This document shows positions 47,637 to 57,190 of a DNA stretch of 64,000 bases, in pieces. Source of the stretch: Fundidesulfovibrio magnetotacticus (GTDB lineage: Bacteria; Desulfobacterota; Desulfovibrionia; Desulfovibrionales; Desulfovibrionaceae). The stretch spans positions 62,001 to 126,000 of the forward strand of contig NZ_BLTE01000009.1 of NCBI RefSeq assembly GCF_013019105.1, read 5' to 3'. Both the position numbers and the translations under genes were made by a program. The notes below the pieces were generated by a model that saw only the letters and a list, made by a program, of their open reading frames with translations, was not told where the DNA came from and did no database searches. Position 1 is the stretch's first letter; every line of letters begins with the position of its first letter.

Positions 47637-49787
47637 ATGGCGTTCCCGGGCCGGGGACCGCGCATCCTGGCGACGGTCATGGCCTTGTGCGCGGCGATCC
47701 TGGCGCTGAACGCCCCGGCGGTTTCCCGGGCGGCCGAGCCGCCCTCCCTGGCGCTCACCTCCGAGGAACGCGCCTTCCTGCATGAGCACCCCGTGCTCAG
47801 GATGGGCGTGGGCGTGGCGTTCCCCCCCTTCCAGTTCGTGGAGAAGGAGGCCGAGACCCGGGCGTTCCGGGGCGTCGCGGCGGACACGGTCAAGCTCCTG
47901 GAGGCGCGCCTGGGCGTGCGCATGGAGCCCGTCTGGGACATCACCTTCGCAGAGGCCCTGCAGATGGGCAAGACCGGCGGAATCGACCTCTACCCCTGCC
48001 TCTCCCGGACCGTGGAGCGCGCCGAATACCTCGCATTCACCGCGCCTTACCTGTCGTATCCGCTGGTCATCGTCAGTCGCGCCTACGGGCCGTTCATCGG
48101 GGCCGTCGAAGACCTCCAGGGCCGCAAGGTCGCGGAGGTCGAGGCCCTCGCCACCATCAGCAAGGTGCGCAACGAATACCCCGGGCTGGCGCTCGACTAC
48201 GTTTTCGTGGCGGATGCGTCGGCCATGCTGGAGGCCGTCTCCTTCGGCAGGGCCGAGGCCTGCATCGTAGACCTGGCCGTGGCTTCCTACCTGATCAATG
48301 AGCTTGGGCTCACCAATCTCAAAGTGGCCGCTCCCACACGCTGGGGCGACAACCCGCTGTCCATGGCCGTGCCCAAAGACCGGGCCATCCTGGCGGGGAT
48401 TCTTCAGAAGGCCCTGGCATCCCTCACGTTCGAGGAAACGGACGCCATCCGCCAGCGCTGGATGGGGCTCGGCTATTCCTCCCTGGTGAGCCCGGTGCTG
48501 TTCCGGCGCATCCTCTGGCAGGGCGGGGGGGCCGTCGTGTTGGTGGTCGGGGTGATCCTGTGGTGGAATCGCCGCCTGCACCGGGAAGTGGAGGTTCGCA
48601 CGCGCGCCGAGGAGGCCTTGCGGGCCTCCGAGGAACGAATGCGCAGCGTGGTGGAATCCTCTCCCATGGGCATGCACTTCTTCAAGCTGGAGGACGACGG
48701 CAGGCTGGTGCTCACGGCGGCCAACCCCGCCGCAGACGACCTGCTGGGCATTGAGCACGCGAAGCTTCTGGGCCTGGGGATCGAAGAGGCTTTCCCAGGC
48801 GTGGCGGGGACGCCCGTGCCGGAGATGTACCGTCAGGTCGCCCGGGGCGAGACCGGCATGCGCTCCTTCGAGATGCCCTACAAGGACCGCTCCATCGACG
48901 GGACCTTCGCCGTGTACGTCTTCAGGACGGGCGAGGGGGCCGCCACCACGCTCTTCGCCGACGTCTCCGAGCGCAGGCGCATGCAGGACCTGATGATCCA
49001 GACAGAAAAGATGATGAGCGTGGGCGGGCTTGCGGCGGGCATGGCCCACGAGATCAACAACCCCCTGGGCGGCATGCTCCTGGGCGTCCAGGTGCTCAAG
49101 CGACGCCTGACCAGCGACTTGCCCGCCAACGAGAAAGTTGCCGCGCAGGCGGGCTGCACCTTCGAGGACGTACGGCGCTACATGGAAAGGCGCGACATCC
49201 TCCCCACGCTGGAAGCCATTCGGGAGGCCGGGGTCAGGGCCGCGCAAATCGTCTCGAGCATGCTCGAATTCAGCCGTAAGGACGCTGCGGGCTTCGCCCC
49301 GGCCCGGATGGAGCACCTCCTGGACAAGACGGTGGACCTCTGCTCCTCGGACTACAACCTTCGCAGGAAGCACGATTTCAAGAGCATCCGCATCCTCAGG
49401 GAATACGACCCCGTCCTGCCGCCCCTGCCCTGCCTGGAGAACCAGTTGCAGCAGGTGTTCCTGAACCTCTTGACCAACGCGGCCCAGGCCATGGCCCAAA
49501 CCCCCTCGCCCACCCTGACGCTGCGCACGGCGCGCGAGGAGGACCGGGCGCGCATCGAAATCGAGGACAACGGCCCCGGAATAACGCAGGAGGTGCGTAA
49601 GCGGCTCTTCGAGCCCTTCTTCACCACCAAGCCGGTGGGCATGGGCACTGGTCTGGGGCTATCGGTGTCCTACTTCATCGTGGTGCACCACCACGGCGGG
49701 ACCATCGACGTGGAATCGGCCCCGGGTGCGGGCACACGCTTCATCATCCGGCTGCCCCTGGAGCAGGCCCGGGCGGACGCCGCCTGA
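47637..49787 (+). CDS. Sensor histidine kinase with SBP_bac_3 periplasmic domain and PAS
   Basis: About 716 residues. Signal or anchor helix (ILATVMALCAAILALNAPAVSRA); a family 3 solute-binding domain (LRMGVGVAFPPFQFVEKE, then GIDLYPCLSRTVERAEYLAFT); a membrane helix (GGAVVLVVGVILWW); PAS; HisKA with H471 in GMAHEINNPLGG; HATPase with DNGPGI and GTGLGLSVS. The input domain resembles those of amino-acid importers, so an amino-acid-like ligand is likely. The start at 47637 has AGGGG at good spacing; an ATG at 47568 is an alternative. No adjacent response regulator. Confidence 0.87.
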   Translation: MAFPGRGPRILATVMALCAAILALNAPAVSRAAEPPSLALTSEERAFLHEHPVLRMGVGVAFPPFQFVEKEAETRAFRGVAADTVKLLEARLGVRMEPVWDITFAEALQMGKTGGIDLYPCLSRTVERAEYLAFTAPYLSYPLVIVSRAYGPFIGAVEDLQGRKVAEVEALATISKVRNEYPGLALDYVFVADASAMLEAVSFGRAEACIVDLAVASYLINELGLTNLKVAAPTRWGDNPLSMAVPKDRAILAGILQKALASLTFEETDAIRQRWMGLGYSSLVSPVLFRRILWQGGGAVVLVVGVILWWNRRLHREVEVRTRAEEALRASEERMRSVVESSPMGMHFFKLEDDGRLVLTAANPAADDLLGIEHAKLLGLGIEEAFPGVAGTPVPEMYRQVARGETGMRSFEMPYKDRSIDGTFAVYVFRTGEGAATTLFADVSERRRMQDLMIQTEKMMSVGGLAAGMAHEINNPLGGMLLGVQVLKRRLTSDLPANEKVAAQAGCTFEDVRRYMERRDILPTLEAIREAGVRAAQIVSSMLEFSRKDAAGFAPARMEHLLDKTVDLCSSDYNLRRKHDFKSIRILREYDPVLPPLPCLENQLQQVFLNLLTNAAQAMAQTPSPTLTLRTAREEDRARIEIEDNGPGITQEVRKRLFEPFFTTKPVGMGTGLGLSVSYFIVVHHHGGTIDVESAPGAGTRFIIRLPLEQARADAA

Positions 49788-49912
49788 GCGGGCGCGCCAG
49801 GGCGGCCGGAGACGCGGCTGCGGAGAACAAGCATCTTGTTCCCGGAACGGAACCAATGTTTTTTTTCGGCTCACTCCGACACTGCGCAAGGAGCGACTCC
49901 GGAAACGCGCGG

Positions 49913-50506
49913 TTAATCCGGCAGGCCCCGGGCGCGCAGGGCCTCCCTCTGCTCCGGCGAGAAGAGGAAGCTGTCGGCGGGAGGCAGCCCCCGGGCCGCC
50001 AGGTGGTCCTGGAAGATGTCGTGGTAGGTCTTGGCCGAGGCGTCATCCATGGAAAGCTGGAGGAGCGCCGCCGTGGAGGCGATGGTCTCCGGCGTCCCCT
50101 CGATCTCCACGAACTCCCCGAAGGGCAACAGATCCAGGCAGACCTCGGCGTCGGGCAAAGTCCACACCTCGCGCACCTTCTCGTAGCGCAGACGCTCCAC
50201 GTAGCCCAGGCCCGAGAGAATGGCGCGCATGGCCTCGAAATCGGCCACGCGGGTCTCAACCTCCTCCATGGCCTTCACACCGGCCGGAGCGCCCGCGACG
50301 GGTTTTTTCCACGTAAGGGTGAAGGCCTCGCCGCAGCGGCGCAGCCGAAGCAGCTCCCCCCGGGAGCGCAAGCGGCCCTCCGGGGTGTCGAAGACGATGT
50401 TGGCCTCGAAACGCGGGGGCTTGCGCAGGCTGGCCGCGCCCTCCAGGGCGCGACGCATGGCGGCGAGGGACTCAACGGCGAACTTGGCTTCCAGCTCCCG
50501 GGCCAC
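49913..50506 (-). CDS. CYTH domain protein, class IV adenylate cyclase-like
   Basis: 197 residues from a GTG start. The CYTH signature ExExK is at E4-L-E6-A-K8, and alternating strands with further acidic and basic tunnel residues follow (LRLRR, LTWKKP, EEVETRV, FVEIEG). CYTH enzymes act on triphosphates: class IV adenylate cyclases, thiamine triphosphatases or tripolyphosphatases. The length and EIEG motif fit the CyaB group. It lies 9 bases after cheB and so ends the chemotaxis operon, which suggests but does not prove a signalling link. Confidence 0.78.
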   Translation of the reverse strand: MARELEAKFAVESLAAMRRALEGAASLRKPPRFEANIVFDTPEGRLRSRGELLRLRRCGEAFTLTWKKPVAGAPAGVKAMEEVETRVADFEAMRAILSGLGYVERLRYEKVREVWTLPDAEVCLDLLPFGEFVEIEGTPETIASTAALLQLSMDDASAKTYHDIFQDHLAARGLPPADSFLFSPEQREALRARGLPD

Positions 50507-50515
50507 GGCGCGCCC

Positions 50516-51592
50516 CTATGCCGCGCAGAAGCGCAGCACTTCCCGGGCGATGTCGTCCAGCGACATCACCTTGTCCACGCCGCCCAGCTTGATGGCCTCC
50601 TGGGGCATGCCGAACACCACGCAGCTGGCCTCGTCCTGGGCGATGGTATAGGCCCCGGCGTCCTTCATCTCCTTGAGCCCCGTGGCCCCGTCGTCGCCCA
50701 TGCCGGTCATGATCACGCCCACGGCGTTCTTTCCGGCGTAGCGCGCCCCGGAACGGAAGAGCACGTCCACGCTGGGCCGGTGCCGACGCACGAGGGGGCC
50801 GTCCTTCACCTCCACAAGGTAGCGAGCCCCGGAGCGTTTGAGGAGCATGTGCTTGTTGCCCGGCGCGATGAGCGCCTGGCCGCGCAGCATGGAGTCGTTG
50901 TCCTGGGCCTCCTTGACGGTGATGCGGCAGATGGAGTCCAGGCGCTTGGCGAAGGCGGCGGTGAAGTTCTCGGGCATGTGCTGCACGATGGCCACGGCGG
51001 GGCAATCGCGCGGGAGGGCCTCCAGGAACACGCGCAGGGCCTCGGTGCCTCCCGTGGAGGCCCCCACCAGGATCACCTTCTCGGTGGTGCCGAACATGGC
51101 CTTGCCGGTGGGCCCCGGCAGCACCGCGTCGGCGGAGAGCTTGGGCTGCACCTGGATGGCGGCTGCGGGCTGGCGCACCCTGATCCTGGCGCGGGCGGCG
51201 GCCTTCACGGAGTCGCAGAGGCGGATGCGCGATTCCTCGATGAACTGCTTGGCCCCCACCTTGGGCTTGGTGACGATGTCCAGCGCCCCGTACTCCATGG
51301 CGCGCAGCGTGGCCTCGGACCCCGATTCCGTTAGCGTGGAGCAGATGATCACCGGGATGGGGTGCTGGGACATGATCTTGCGCAGGAACGTGAGCCCGTC
51401 CATCTTGGGCATCTCGATGTCCAGGGTGATCACGTCCGGGACTTCCTCGGCGATGTGCCCGGCCGCCTGGAAGGGATCTGCGGCGGTTGCCATCACCTCG
51501 ATGTCGGGGTCGGAGGAGAGGATTTCGCTCAGGGCCTGGCGCACCAGGGCCGAATCGTCGACGATGAGTACGCGAATCTTGCCGTTTTTCAC
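50516..51592 (-). CDS. cheB: Chemotaxis protein-glutamate methylesterase/deamidase CheB
   Basis: 358 residues. The N-terminal receiver has VDDSALVRQ and the phosphoacceptor Asp in [13 protein letters not shown]. The C-terminal esterase has the catalytic Ser in [10 protein letters not shown], His in IVQHMPENF and Asp in [11 protein letters not shown]. It removes methyl groups from chemoreceptors when phosphorylated by CheA. It begins 117 bases downstream of cheR on the same strand. Confidence 0.96.
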   Translation of the reverse strand: MKNGKIRVLIVDDSALVRQALSEILSSDPDIEVMATAADPFQAAGHIAEEVPDVITLDIEMPKMDGLTFLRKIMSQHPIPVIICSTLTESGSEATLRAMEYGALDIVTKPKVGAKQFIEESRIRLCDSVKAAARARIRVRQPAAAIQVQPKLSADAVLPGPTGKAMFGTTEKVILVGASTGGTEALRVFLEALPRDCPAVAIVQHMPENFTAAFAKRLDSICRITVKEAQDNDSMLRGQALIAPGNKHMLLKRSGARYLVEVKDGPLVRRHRPSVDVLFRSGARYAGKNAVGVIMTGMGDDGATGLKEMKDAGAYTIAQDEASCVVFGMPQEAIKLGGVDKVMSLDDIAREVLRFCAA

Positions 51593-51709
51593 TGGTGGGT
51601 CCTTGTGGCCGCCCGGATTGCGCCCACGAAACGGCGCAAACGCCCGGGCCGGGCCGGAAATGCGCTGGGGCGCGATGGTCGGGGGATCAACGGCATGGGC
51701 GGCCCGGCG

Positions 51710-52579
51710 CTAGATTCTCTTGTACACCGTAGGGGCCACGGGTTCCAGGGGCAAATTCATACCGGTTATGGATTCCGAATGGCCGATGAACAGGTGTCCC
51801 CCCGGCCCCAGGCACTGGCAAAACCGCGAGAGGAGGTTTTCCTGGGTCTTGCGGTCGAAGTAGATGATCACGTTGCGGCAGAAGATCACGTGCATGGGTT
51901 TGTCGAAGGCGAACTCCTCCATGAAGTTCAGGCGCTCGAAGCGGATGTGGGATTTGATCTCCTTGGAGAAGCGGATGAGCCCCTCGCAGGTGTTCTTGCC
52001 GCGCAGCATGTAGCGTTTCTTGTACTCGAAGGGCACGCCCTTGACCCGTTCTTCGGGGTAGGTGCCGCTCATGGCGCGCCGGAGCACCTGGGTGGAGATG
52101 TCGGTGGCCAGGATGGAAAAATTGAAGCCCTGGTTGCGTGCCATGAACTCCGAGAGCACGATGCTCAAGGTGTAGGGCTCCTCGCCCGAGGAGCAGCCCG
52201 CGCTCCACAGCCGGAACGGCCCTGCGCCCGCGCGGCGCGCGAACTCCGGGAGGACGCGGTTGGTGAGCACGTCGAAGTGCTTGGGCTCGCGGAAGAACTC
52301 CGTGGTGTTGGTGGTGACGGAATCGATGAGGTTGATGAGCTCCAGTTCGATGCCCCTGGGCGTGAAGAGGTAATCGCAATAGGCGTCGTAGGAGCTGAGC
52401 CCCAGGGTGCGCAGGCGCTTGTGCAGCCGCGCCTCCAGCATGGTCTTCTTGGCCGTGGAAAGCTTGATGCCGCATTCGGAATAGATGAACTCGGCCAGGC
52501 GGTTGAATTCGCGGTCCGTCAGACTGCGGGGCCGCAGCACGCCCTGGGGGGGCGCCGGGACTGAGAGTTGGGCCGTCAC
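51710..52579 (-). CDS. cheR: Chemotaxis protein methyltransferase CheR
   Basis: 289 residues from a GTG start that overlaps the cheA stop as GTGA. An N-terminal helical domain is followed by the SAM-binding domain with LWSAGCSSGEEPY and ATDIS, and FCRNVIIYFD near the end. It methylates receptor glutamates with S-adenosylmethionine. No C-terminal pentapeptide-binding beta-subdomain problem or truncation is seen. Confidence 0.96.
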   Translation of the reverse strand: MTAQLSVPAPPQGVLRPRSLTDREFNRLAEFIYSECGIKLSTAKKTMLEARLHKRLRTLGLSSYDAYCDYLFTPRGIELELINLIDSVTTNTTEFFREPKHFDVLTNRVLPEFARRAGAGPFRLWSAGCSSGEEPYTLSIVLSEFMARNQGFNFSILATDISTQVLRRAMSGTYPEERVKGVPFEYKKRYMLRGKNTCEGLIRFSKEIKSHIRFERLNFMEEFAFDKPMHVIFCRNVIIYFDRKTQENLLSRFCQCLGPGGHLFIGHSESITGMNLPLEPVAPTVYKRI

Positions 52580-54672
52580 AGGGCGTCTCCCCGGGCAAGG
52601 CGCGCGATGCGCTTGACGTCGAGTATGAGCGACATGGTGCCGTCGCCCTGGATGGTGGCTCCGGAAAAGCCTTCCAGCCCGCGAAACATGGGGCCGAGGC
52701 TCTTGATCACGGTCTGGTGCTCGCCCACCACCTGATCCACCACCATGCCGAGGCGCGAGCCCTCCACCGTGAGCACCACCACCTGTTCGATGGCCGGAGC
52801 CTTGCCGTTGAAACCGAACCACTCGCGCAGGCTCACGTAGGGAACCACCTCGCCGCGCAGGTTGATGGTGCGCCGCCTGTCCTCGGGGTTCTGGGAGGCG
52901 CGCTCAAGCTCCACGCACTCTTCCACCAGGTCCAGGGGCATCACGTAGCCCTGGTCCGCCACGCGCACCTGGAGCCCGTCGATGATGGCCAGGGTCAGCG
53001 GCAGGCGGATGGTCACCGTGCTGCCCCGCCCGGGGACGGAATCCAGCTCGATCTGCCCGCGCATGGAGTTCACCACGCGCTTGACCACGTCCATGCCCAC
53101 GCCGCGCCCCGACACGCTGGAGACGGTGCGCGCCGTGGAGAAACCGGGTTGGAAGATGAAGTCCAGGATCTGCCGGTTGGAGTATTCGGCGTCCGGGGCC
53201 ATGAGCCCGCGCTCCACGGCCTTGGCCCGGACTTTCGCCGGGTCGATGCCCCGGCCGTCGTCCTCCACGCGGATGACCACATCGCCGCCGGAGTGTTCGG
53301 CCTCCAGGCGGACCGAGCCGCGCCGCGGTTTGCCGACGGCCTCGCGCTCGGCAGGGGGTTCCACGCCGTGGTCGATGGAGTTGCGCAGAAGGTGCACCAG
53401 GGCGTCGCCCAGGCGGTCCAGCACGGTTTTGTCCAGTTCGGTGTCCTCGCCGGAGGTCACGAGGTCGATCTCCTTGCCGGTTTCGGCGGAGAGGTCGCGC
53501 ACGAGGCGGCGGTAGGTGCCGAAGGTGGAGCCGATGGGCAGCATGCGGATGGACAGCGTGGAGTCGCGGATTTCGTCGCTCAGGCGTTCGAGCTGCTCCG
53601 AGAGCGTGAGCATGAGCGGGTGGCCCAGTTCAGGTGCGATCTGACGGATCTGGGCCTGCACGATGACCAGTTCGCCCACCAGATCCTGGAGCACGTCGAG
53701 CTTTTCGGCCGAGACGCGCAGGCTGGCCGAAACCTCGGGCCTGCGGCCCTCCTGGCGCTCGCGCATGAGGTTCTGCTCGGCCAGCGCCGCATCCACGGAC
53801 TTGCCGGGCAGAAGGCCCTCCTCGGCGAGGATCGCGCCCAGGCGTTTCTGCCCGCGCAGCGCCTGGCGCAGCCCCTCGGGCGAGACGTCTCCCCGGTCCA
53901 CCAGAATTTCGCCCAGGCGCAGGATCTCGGTGTCGGCCGATGCGTCCAGGAGGGTTATCTCCACCTGGCATTCGTCCTCCACGAAGAGGAAGATGTCGCG
54001 CAGGGAGGCCTCGGGGGCGCTGGTGGTGACGAGCGCATCCCACCAGACGTGGCAGTCCTCGGGCTCGAGGTCTTCCAGGGGGGGGATGTCTTCCAGATGG
54101 GCGAACAGCTTGACGCTGCCCTTGGCCGCCAGGTCTTCCAGGAGGTAGGCGGGGTTGTTGCCGGTGGCGTAGATGCCCTTGCTGGGCCGCAGGCGCACGC
54201 GGTAGACGCGCTCTTCGCCTTCGGTGCAGCCCTGCCCGGGGGTCTCCTGGAGAAGCACCCCTGGGGCCTGCTCCTGGGCGGCGGCGCCGGCCACTCTCTT
54301 GGACAGGGCGTTGAAACGATCAAGAATGGCCATGCCCTGGGGCACGAAACGCGAGAGGTCTTCGCCGTCGTTCTCCAACAGCACCTTGACGTGATCCTTG
54401 GAGGCCAGGGTCACGTCGAGCAACTCCTTGGTGACGGACATCTTGCCGGAGCGCACGAGGTCGAACACGGTCTCCACTTCGTGCGTGAAGTGGGCAACGT
54501 CGTCGAACCCGAACATGGCCCCGGAGCCCTTGAGGGTGTGCATGGCCCGGAACACGCGGTTCACGGTTTCCATGTCGCCCGGGTCCTCGTCGAGTTCCAG
54601 CAGGGCTTCTTCGAGTTCCGAGAGGAGGTCTGCTGCCTCGTCCCGGAAAGCTTGGCGGTGGGTGTCTTCCAT
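52576..54672 (-). CDS. cheA: Chemotaxis histidine kinase CheA with tandem MshEN-like motifs
   Basis: 698 residues. HPt domain with phosphoacceptor H45 in AMHTLKGSG; an unusual 155-301 segment; dimerisation helices (about 310-375); HATPase with ASHGVEPP-like N-box, DDGRGID and SGRGVGMDVV; and a C-terminal CheW-like domain (about 560-698). Residues 252-275 and 277-300 each fit the 24-residue RLGxxL..xxG..xxxxLxxxLxxQ pattern of MshEN c-di-GMP-binding modules, with all framework R, L, G, L, Q positions present. CheA phosphorylates CheY and CheB. Between cheY (30 bases upstream) and cheR (overlapping). No cheW gene is in this operon. Confidence 0.93.
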   Translation of the reverse strand: MEDTHRQAFRDEAADLLSELEEALLELDEDPGDMETVNRVFRAMHTLKGSGAMFGFDDVAHFTHEVETVFDLVRSGKMSVTKELLDVTLASKDHVKVLLENDGEDLSRFVPQGMAILDRFNALSKRVAGAAAQEQAPGVLLQETPGQGCTEGEERVYRVRLRPSKGIYATGNNPAYLLEDLAAKGSVKLFAHLEDIPPLEDLEPEDCHVWWDALVTTSAPEASLRDIFLFVEDECQVEITLLDASADTEILRLGEILVDRGDVSPEGLRQALRGQKRLGAILAEEGLLPGKSVDAALAEQNLMRERQEGRRPEVSASLRVSAEKLDVLQDLVGELVIVQAQIRQIAPELGHPLMLTLSEQLERLSDEIRDSTLSIRMLPIGSTFGTYRRLVRDLSAETGKEIDLVTSGEDTELDKTVLDRLGDALVHLLRNSIDHGVEPPAEREAVGKPRRGSVRLEAEHSGGDVVIRVEDDGRGIDPAKVRAKAVERGLMAPDAEYSNRQILDFIFQPGFSTARTVSSVSGRGVGMDVVKRVVNSMRGQIELDSVPGRGSTVTIRLPLTLAIIDGLQVRVADQGYVMPLDLVEECVELERASQNPEDRRRTINLRGEVVPYVSLREWFGFNGKAPAIEQVVVLTVEGSRLGMVVDQVVGEHQTVIKSLGPMFRGLEGFSGATIQGDGTMSLILDVKRIARLARGDAL

Positions 54673-54701
54673 TGATTGCGGCCCGGCTTGGCCAACGGCC
54701 G

Positions 54702-55061
54702 TCAGCGCAGAACCTTCTGCACCACGGCCAACAGTTGTTCGGGCTTGAAGGGCTTCACGATCCAGCCGGTGGCCCCAGCGTCCTTGCCTTCCTGCTTCTT
54801 GCCCGGCTGGGACTCGGTGGTGAGCATGACGATGGGGATGAACTTGTACGCAGCCTGGGCCCGGATGGCTTTGATGAGCTGGATGCCGTCCATGTTGGGC
54901 ATGTTCAGGTCGGTGACGACCATATCCACCGAACCTTTGAGTTTGGACACGGCATCCTTGCCGTCCACGGCCTCAATCACCCCATAGCCTGCGTTCTTCA
55001 AGGTGAAGGCCACCATCTGCCGCACGCTGGCCGAGTCATCCACGGTCATGATCGTCTTCAT
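54702..55061 (-). CDS. cheY: Chemotaxis response regulator CheY
   Basis: 119 residues, a single receiver domain. The acidic pocket is D8-D9, the phosphoacceptor D51 in MVVTDLNMPNMDG, the switch Thr in IVMLTTES and the Lys in IVKPFKP. The start at 55061 (MKTIMTVDD) has GGAG seven bases upstream and removes a 22-residue junk extension. It should carry the signal from CheA to the flagellar switch. Confidence 0.93.
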   Translation of the reverse strand: MKTIMTVDDSASVRQMVAFTLKNAGYGVIEAVDGKDAVSKLKGSVDMVVTDLNMPNMDGIQLIKAIRAQAAYKFIPIVMLTTESQPGKKQEGKDAGATGWIVKPFKPEQLLAVVQKVLR

Positions 55062-55065
55062 GCAT

Positions 55066-55392
55066 TCACTCCAAGTCGAAAGTCTGTTCAAAATCCACGA
55101 GGGAAATGCCCAGGGCGCCCGCAGCACTCAGAAACTGCTCCGGGAGAGGGCCCTTGAGGCTCACTCTGCGCTTGACCTTGCGGGCCTGGGCGGCAAGCGC
55201 GAAGAGCAGCTGAAAAAACGGCAATCCCGGCTGAGCAACTTGGCGCAGGTCGAGCGTGAGACGGGCAGGCGCCCGGCCCAGGGCGTCCTGCAGCGCGGCT
55301 TTGAGGCCGCCGCCGTCCGCCAGGTTGAACTCGCCGGAGAGGAGCAGCAAGCCCTCGCCGTCCGCGCCCGATTGGAATTCGTGTTGGCCCAT
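55066..55392 (-). CDS. STAS domain protein
   Basis: 108 residues. A compact alpha/beta domain of anti-sigma-factor-antagonist type (LLLLSGEFNLADGGGLKAAL, then LTLDLRQVAQPGLPFFQLL). STAS proteins of this kind in chemotaxis operons are thought to modulate or scaffold the array; the usual phosphorylatable Ser position reads as Pro-Gly-Leu-Pro, so partner switching by phosphorylation seems unlikely. It is 4 bases upstream of cheY and 16 bases downstream of the MCP-like gene. The start (MGQHEFQ) removes a Ser/Thr-rich spurious extension. Confidence 0.7.
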   Translation of the reverse strand: MGQHEFQSGADGEGLLLLSGEFNLADGGGLKAALQDALGRAPARLTLDLRQVAQPGLPFFQLLFALAAQARKVKRRVSLKGPLPEQFLSAAGALGISLVDFEQTFDLE

Positions 55393-55408
55393 CCCTTTCG
55401 CGCCCGCC

Positions 55409-57190
55409 TCAGAAAAGTTCCACGTTGTCGTCGCCGTCGCCGCCGGAGTCGCCGCCCCCCGCGCCCAGCACGTTTTCATGCACGAGGCGCTCTGCGTCCA
55501 TGGTGTAGCGGTCGAGCATCTGGCGCAGCCTGGGAGACTGGGAGTAGACCGCGCCCGGGGGCAACGCGGTCTCCAGACCGACAACCAGTTCGTCCACGGT
55601 CCGGCCCGCCGCCGACAGGGAGGCCATGAGATCGTGCTTGAAATCGAGCATGCCCAGGGCCGCAGTGATGTGTTCCGAAAGTTCGCCGCCCAGTTTGCCC
55701 ACGAGCTGGGCCTTGGCCGAGGCCTGCTCTTCCAGCGTGCGCAGGGTGGTCACCTCGCCGTCGAGGGCCTCCACCGCCTCCTCGAAACCCTGCACGTGCG
55801 AGTGCCCGCCCGCCCGCGCATCCACGGCGAGCGAGGCCTGGTCCACGGAGCCCAGCAGTTCCATGATGCGCTCGGTCTGGCTTCTGGCGTCCACCGAGAG
55901 CTTCTGGATCGCGGAGGCGAGCACGCCCAGGGGCTTGCCCTCATCTCCCGTATGGGCCGCCTTGACCGATGCGTTGATGGCGATGAGTTCGATTTCCGAA
56001 CCAACCTCCTCGATTTCCGCAACGGAAGCGGTCATGTCCGCGATGGAAGCGCCAACGGCCTGCATCACTTGGGACATGCGCTGTTCAAGGCCATGATATT
56101 CTCGCATGGAGGCCGCGATGTGGCGCACTTCCTCCTCGATCTGGCCCAGGACGCTGCGGCCGCCCTTGCTGGCAAGGGAGCGCGCCCTGTCCGCCATGGA
56201 GGAAACCAGGCTGCTTATGCCCTCCAGGCTCGAACGCACCGTCTGCAAGGCCCCCTCGAACCGCGTGCCCGCGTTTTCCAGTTGGGAACGCTGCAGGGCC
56301 AGGACGTCCTTCACCCAGCCGCCCAGCTCGTTCCAGTCGGCGGCGTCGTGTCCGCCCGAGGAGAGCGGGCCGTCCTGGGCCATGACCCTGGCTTCGTCCA
56401 GGGCCTCGCCAACGTGCTCGAGCTGCTGGCGCACGATGTCGTGAAACTGCATCGAGAGCACGGCCTCGGAGACGTTCTCCAGCACGCGCCCGGCATCTTC
56501 GGAGATGCCACCCGCCGTCACGCGCGAATGGGCCATGAGCTCTTCCATGGCCTGGAGATCGGCCCGGAAGAGCTCCACGACCGACTGCGAGCAAACGCTG
56601 CGCGACTGCGCCATCTCCTCGATGTTGCGATGGGCCAGGGTGCACTGGTTCGCCAGGCTTACGGCCATGCCCAAGATCTTGTCGGATGCGGATTCGATTT
56701 TCCCGGCGAGCTTCTCGACGTCGTCGGCCAGGGTGGCGAAGCCCAGCCCCTTGCCTCCGATGCGGGCGCTCTCGATGCGGGTTGCAATGCCCAGCATGGT
56801 CAGGTGTTTCACCAGACGGCTGAAATCGCGCATGATGTTGGAAAGGCTGACGCTGACTTCCGCGATCTTGGCCAGCCCGGCGGCGTCTGCCTCTGCGGCG
56901 TTGTTGCCACAGGCTCCGCCCACCACCTCGAGCGACTCGCGCAACGTGGAGGCCGCCCGCAGGATATCGTCCCCGGAAGTGATCTCGGCCAGCTCCGAGG
57001 CCTGGCGGGCAACCTCGGCGGCCCGGTAGTTGAACCCTTCCAGTTCGCGCCCTAGCCTCAGGAATTCGTTTTCCAGAGAATGAAAGGCAGCGAGAAAGGG
57101 CGCGCCCAGCCCTTCAAGGTGCTGAACGCAGCGTGCGGCTGCCAGCTGTATTTCGCCGTCCACCGGCTGTTGATCCTGGGGCTGGGACAT
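55409..57190 (-). CDS. Soluble MCP-like chemotaxis protein
   Basis: 593 residues, no signal peptide or membrane helix, almost entirely helical. Two stretches look like methyl-accepting signalling tips: one around MLGIATRIESARIGGKGLGF in the N-terminal half and one around EIELIAINASVKAAHTGDEG in the C-terminal half. Between them, MQFHDIVRQQLEHV resembles a CheZ-associated helix motif. The C-terminus ends in an acidic Gly/Asp linker and DNVELF, a tail seen on other chemotaxis proteins. It heads the operon and is probably a cytoplasmic receptor or scaffold. Not a classical four-helix MCP with one tip. Confidence 0.7.
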   Translation of the reverse strand: MSQPQDQQPVDGEIQLAAARCVQHLEGLGAPFLAAFHSLENEFLRLGRELEGFNYRAAEVARQASELAEITSGDDILRAASTLRESLEVVGGACGNNAAEADAAGLAKIAEVSVSLSNIMRDFSRLVKHLTMLGIATRIESARIGGKGLGFATLADDVEKLAGKIESASDKILGMAVSLANQCTLAHRNIEEMAQSRSVCSQSVVELFRADLQAMEELMAHSRVTAGGISEDAGRVLENVSEAVLSMQFHDIVRQQLEHVGEALDEARVMAQDGPLSSGGHDAADWNELGGWVKDVLALQRSQLENAGTRFEGALQTVRSSLEGISSLVSSMADRARSLASKGGRSVLGQIEEEVRHIAASMREYHGLEQRMSQVMQAVGASIADMTASVAEIEEVGSEIELIAINASVKAAHTGDEGKPLGVLASAIQKLSVDARSQTERIMELLGSVDQASLAVDARAGGHSHVQGFEEAVEALDGEVTTLRTLEEQASAKAQLVGKLGGELSEHITAALGMLDFKHDLMASLSAAGRTVDELVVGLETALPPGAVYSQSPRLRQMLDRYTMDAERLVHENVLGAGGGDSGGDGDDNVELF

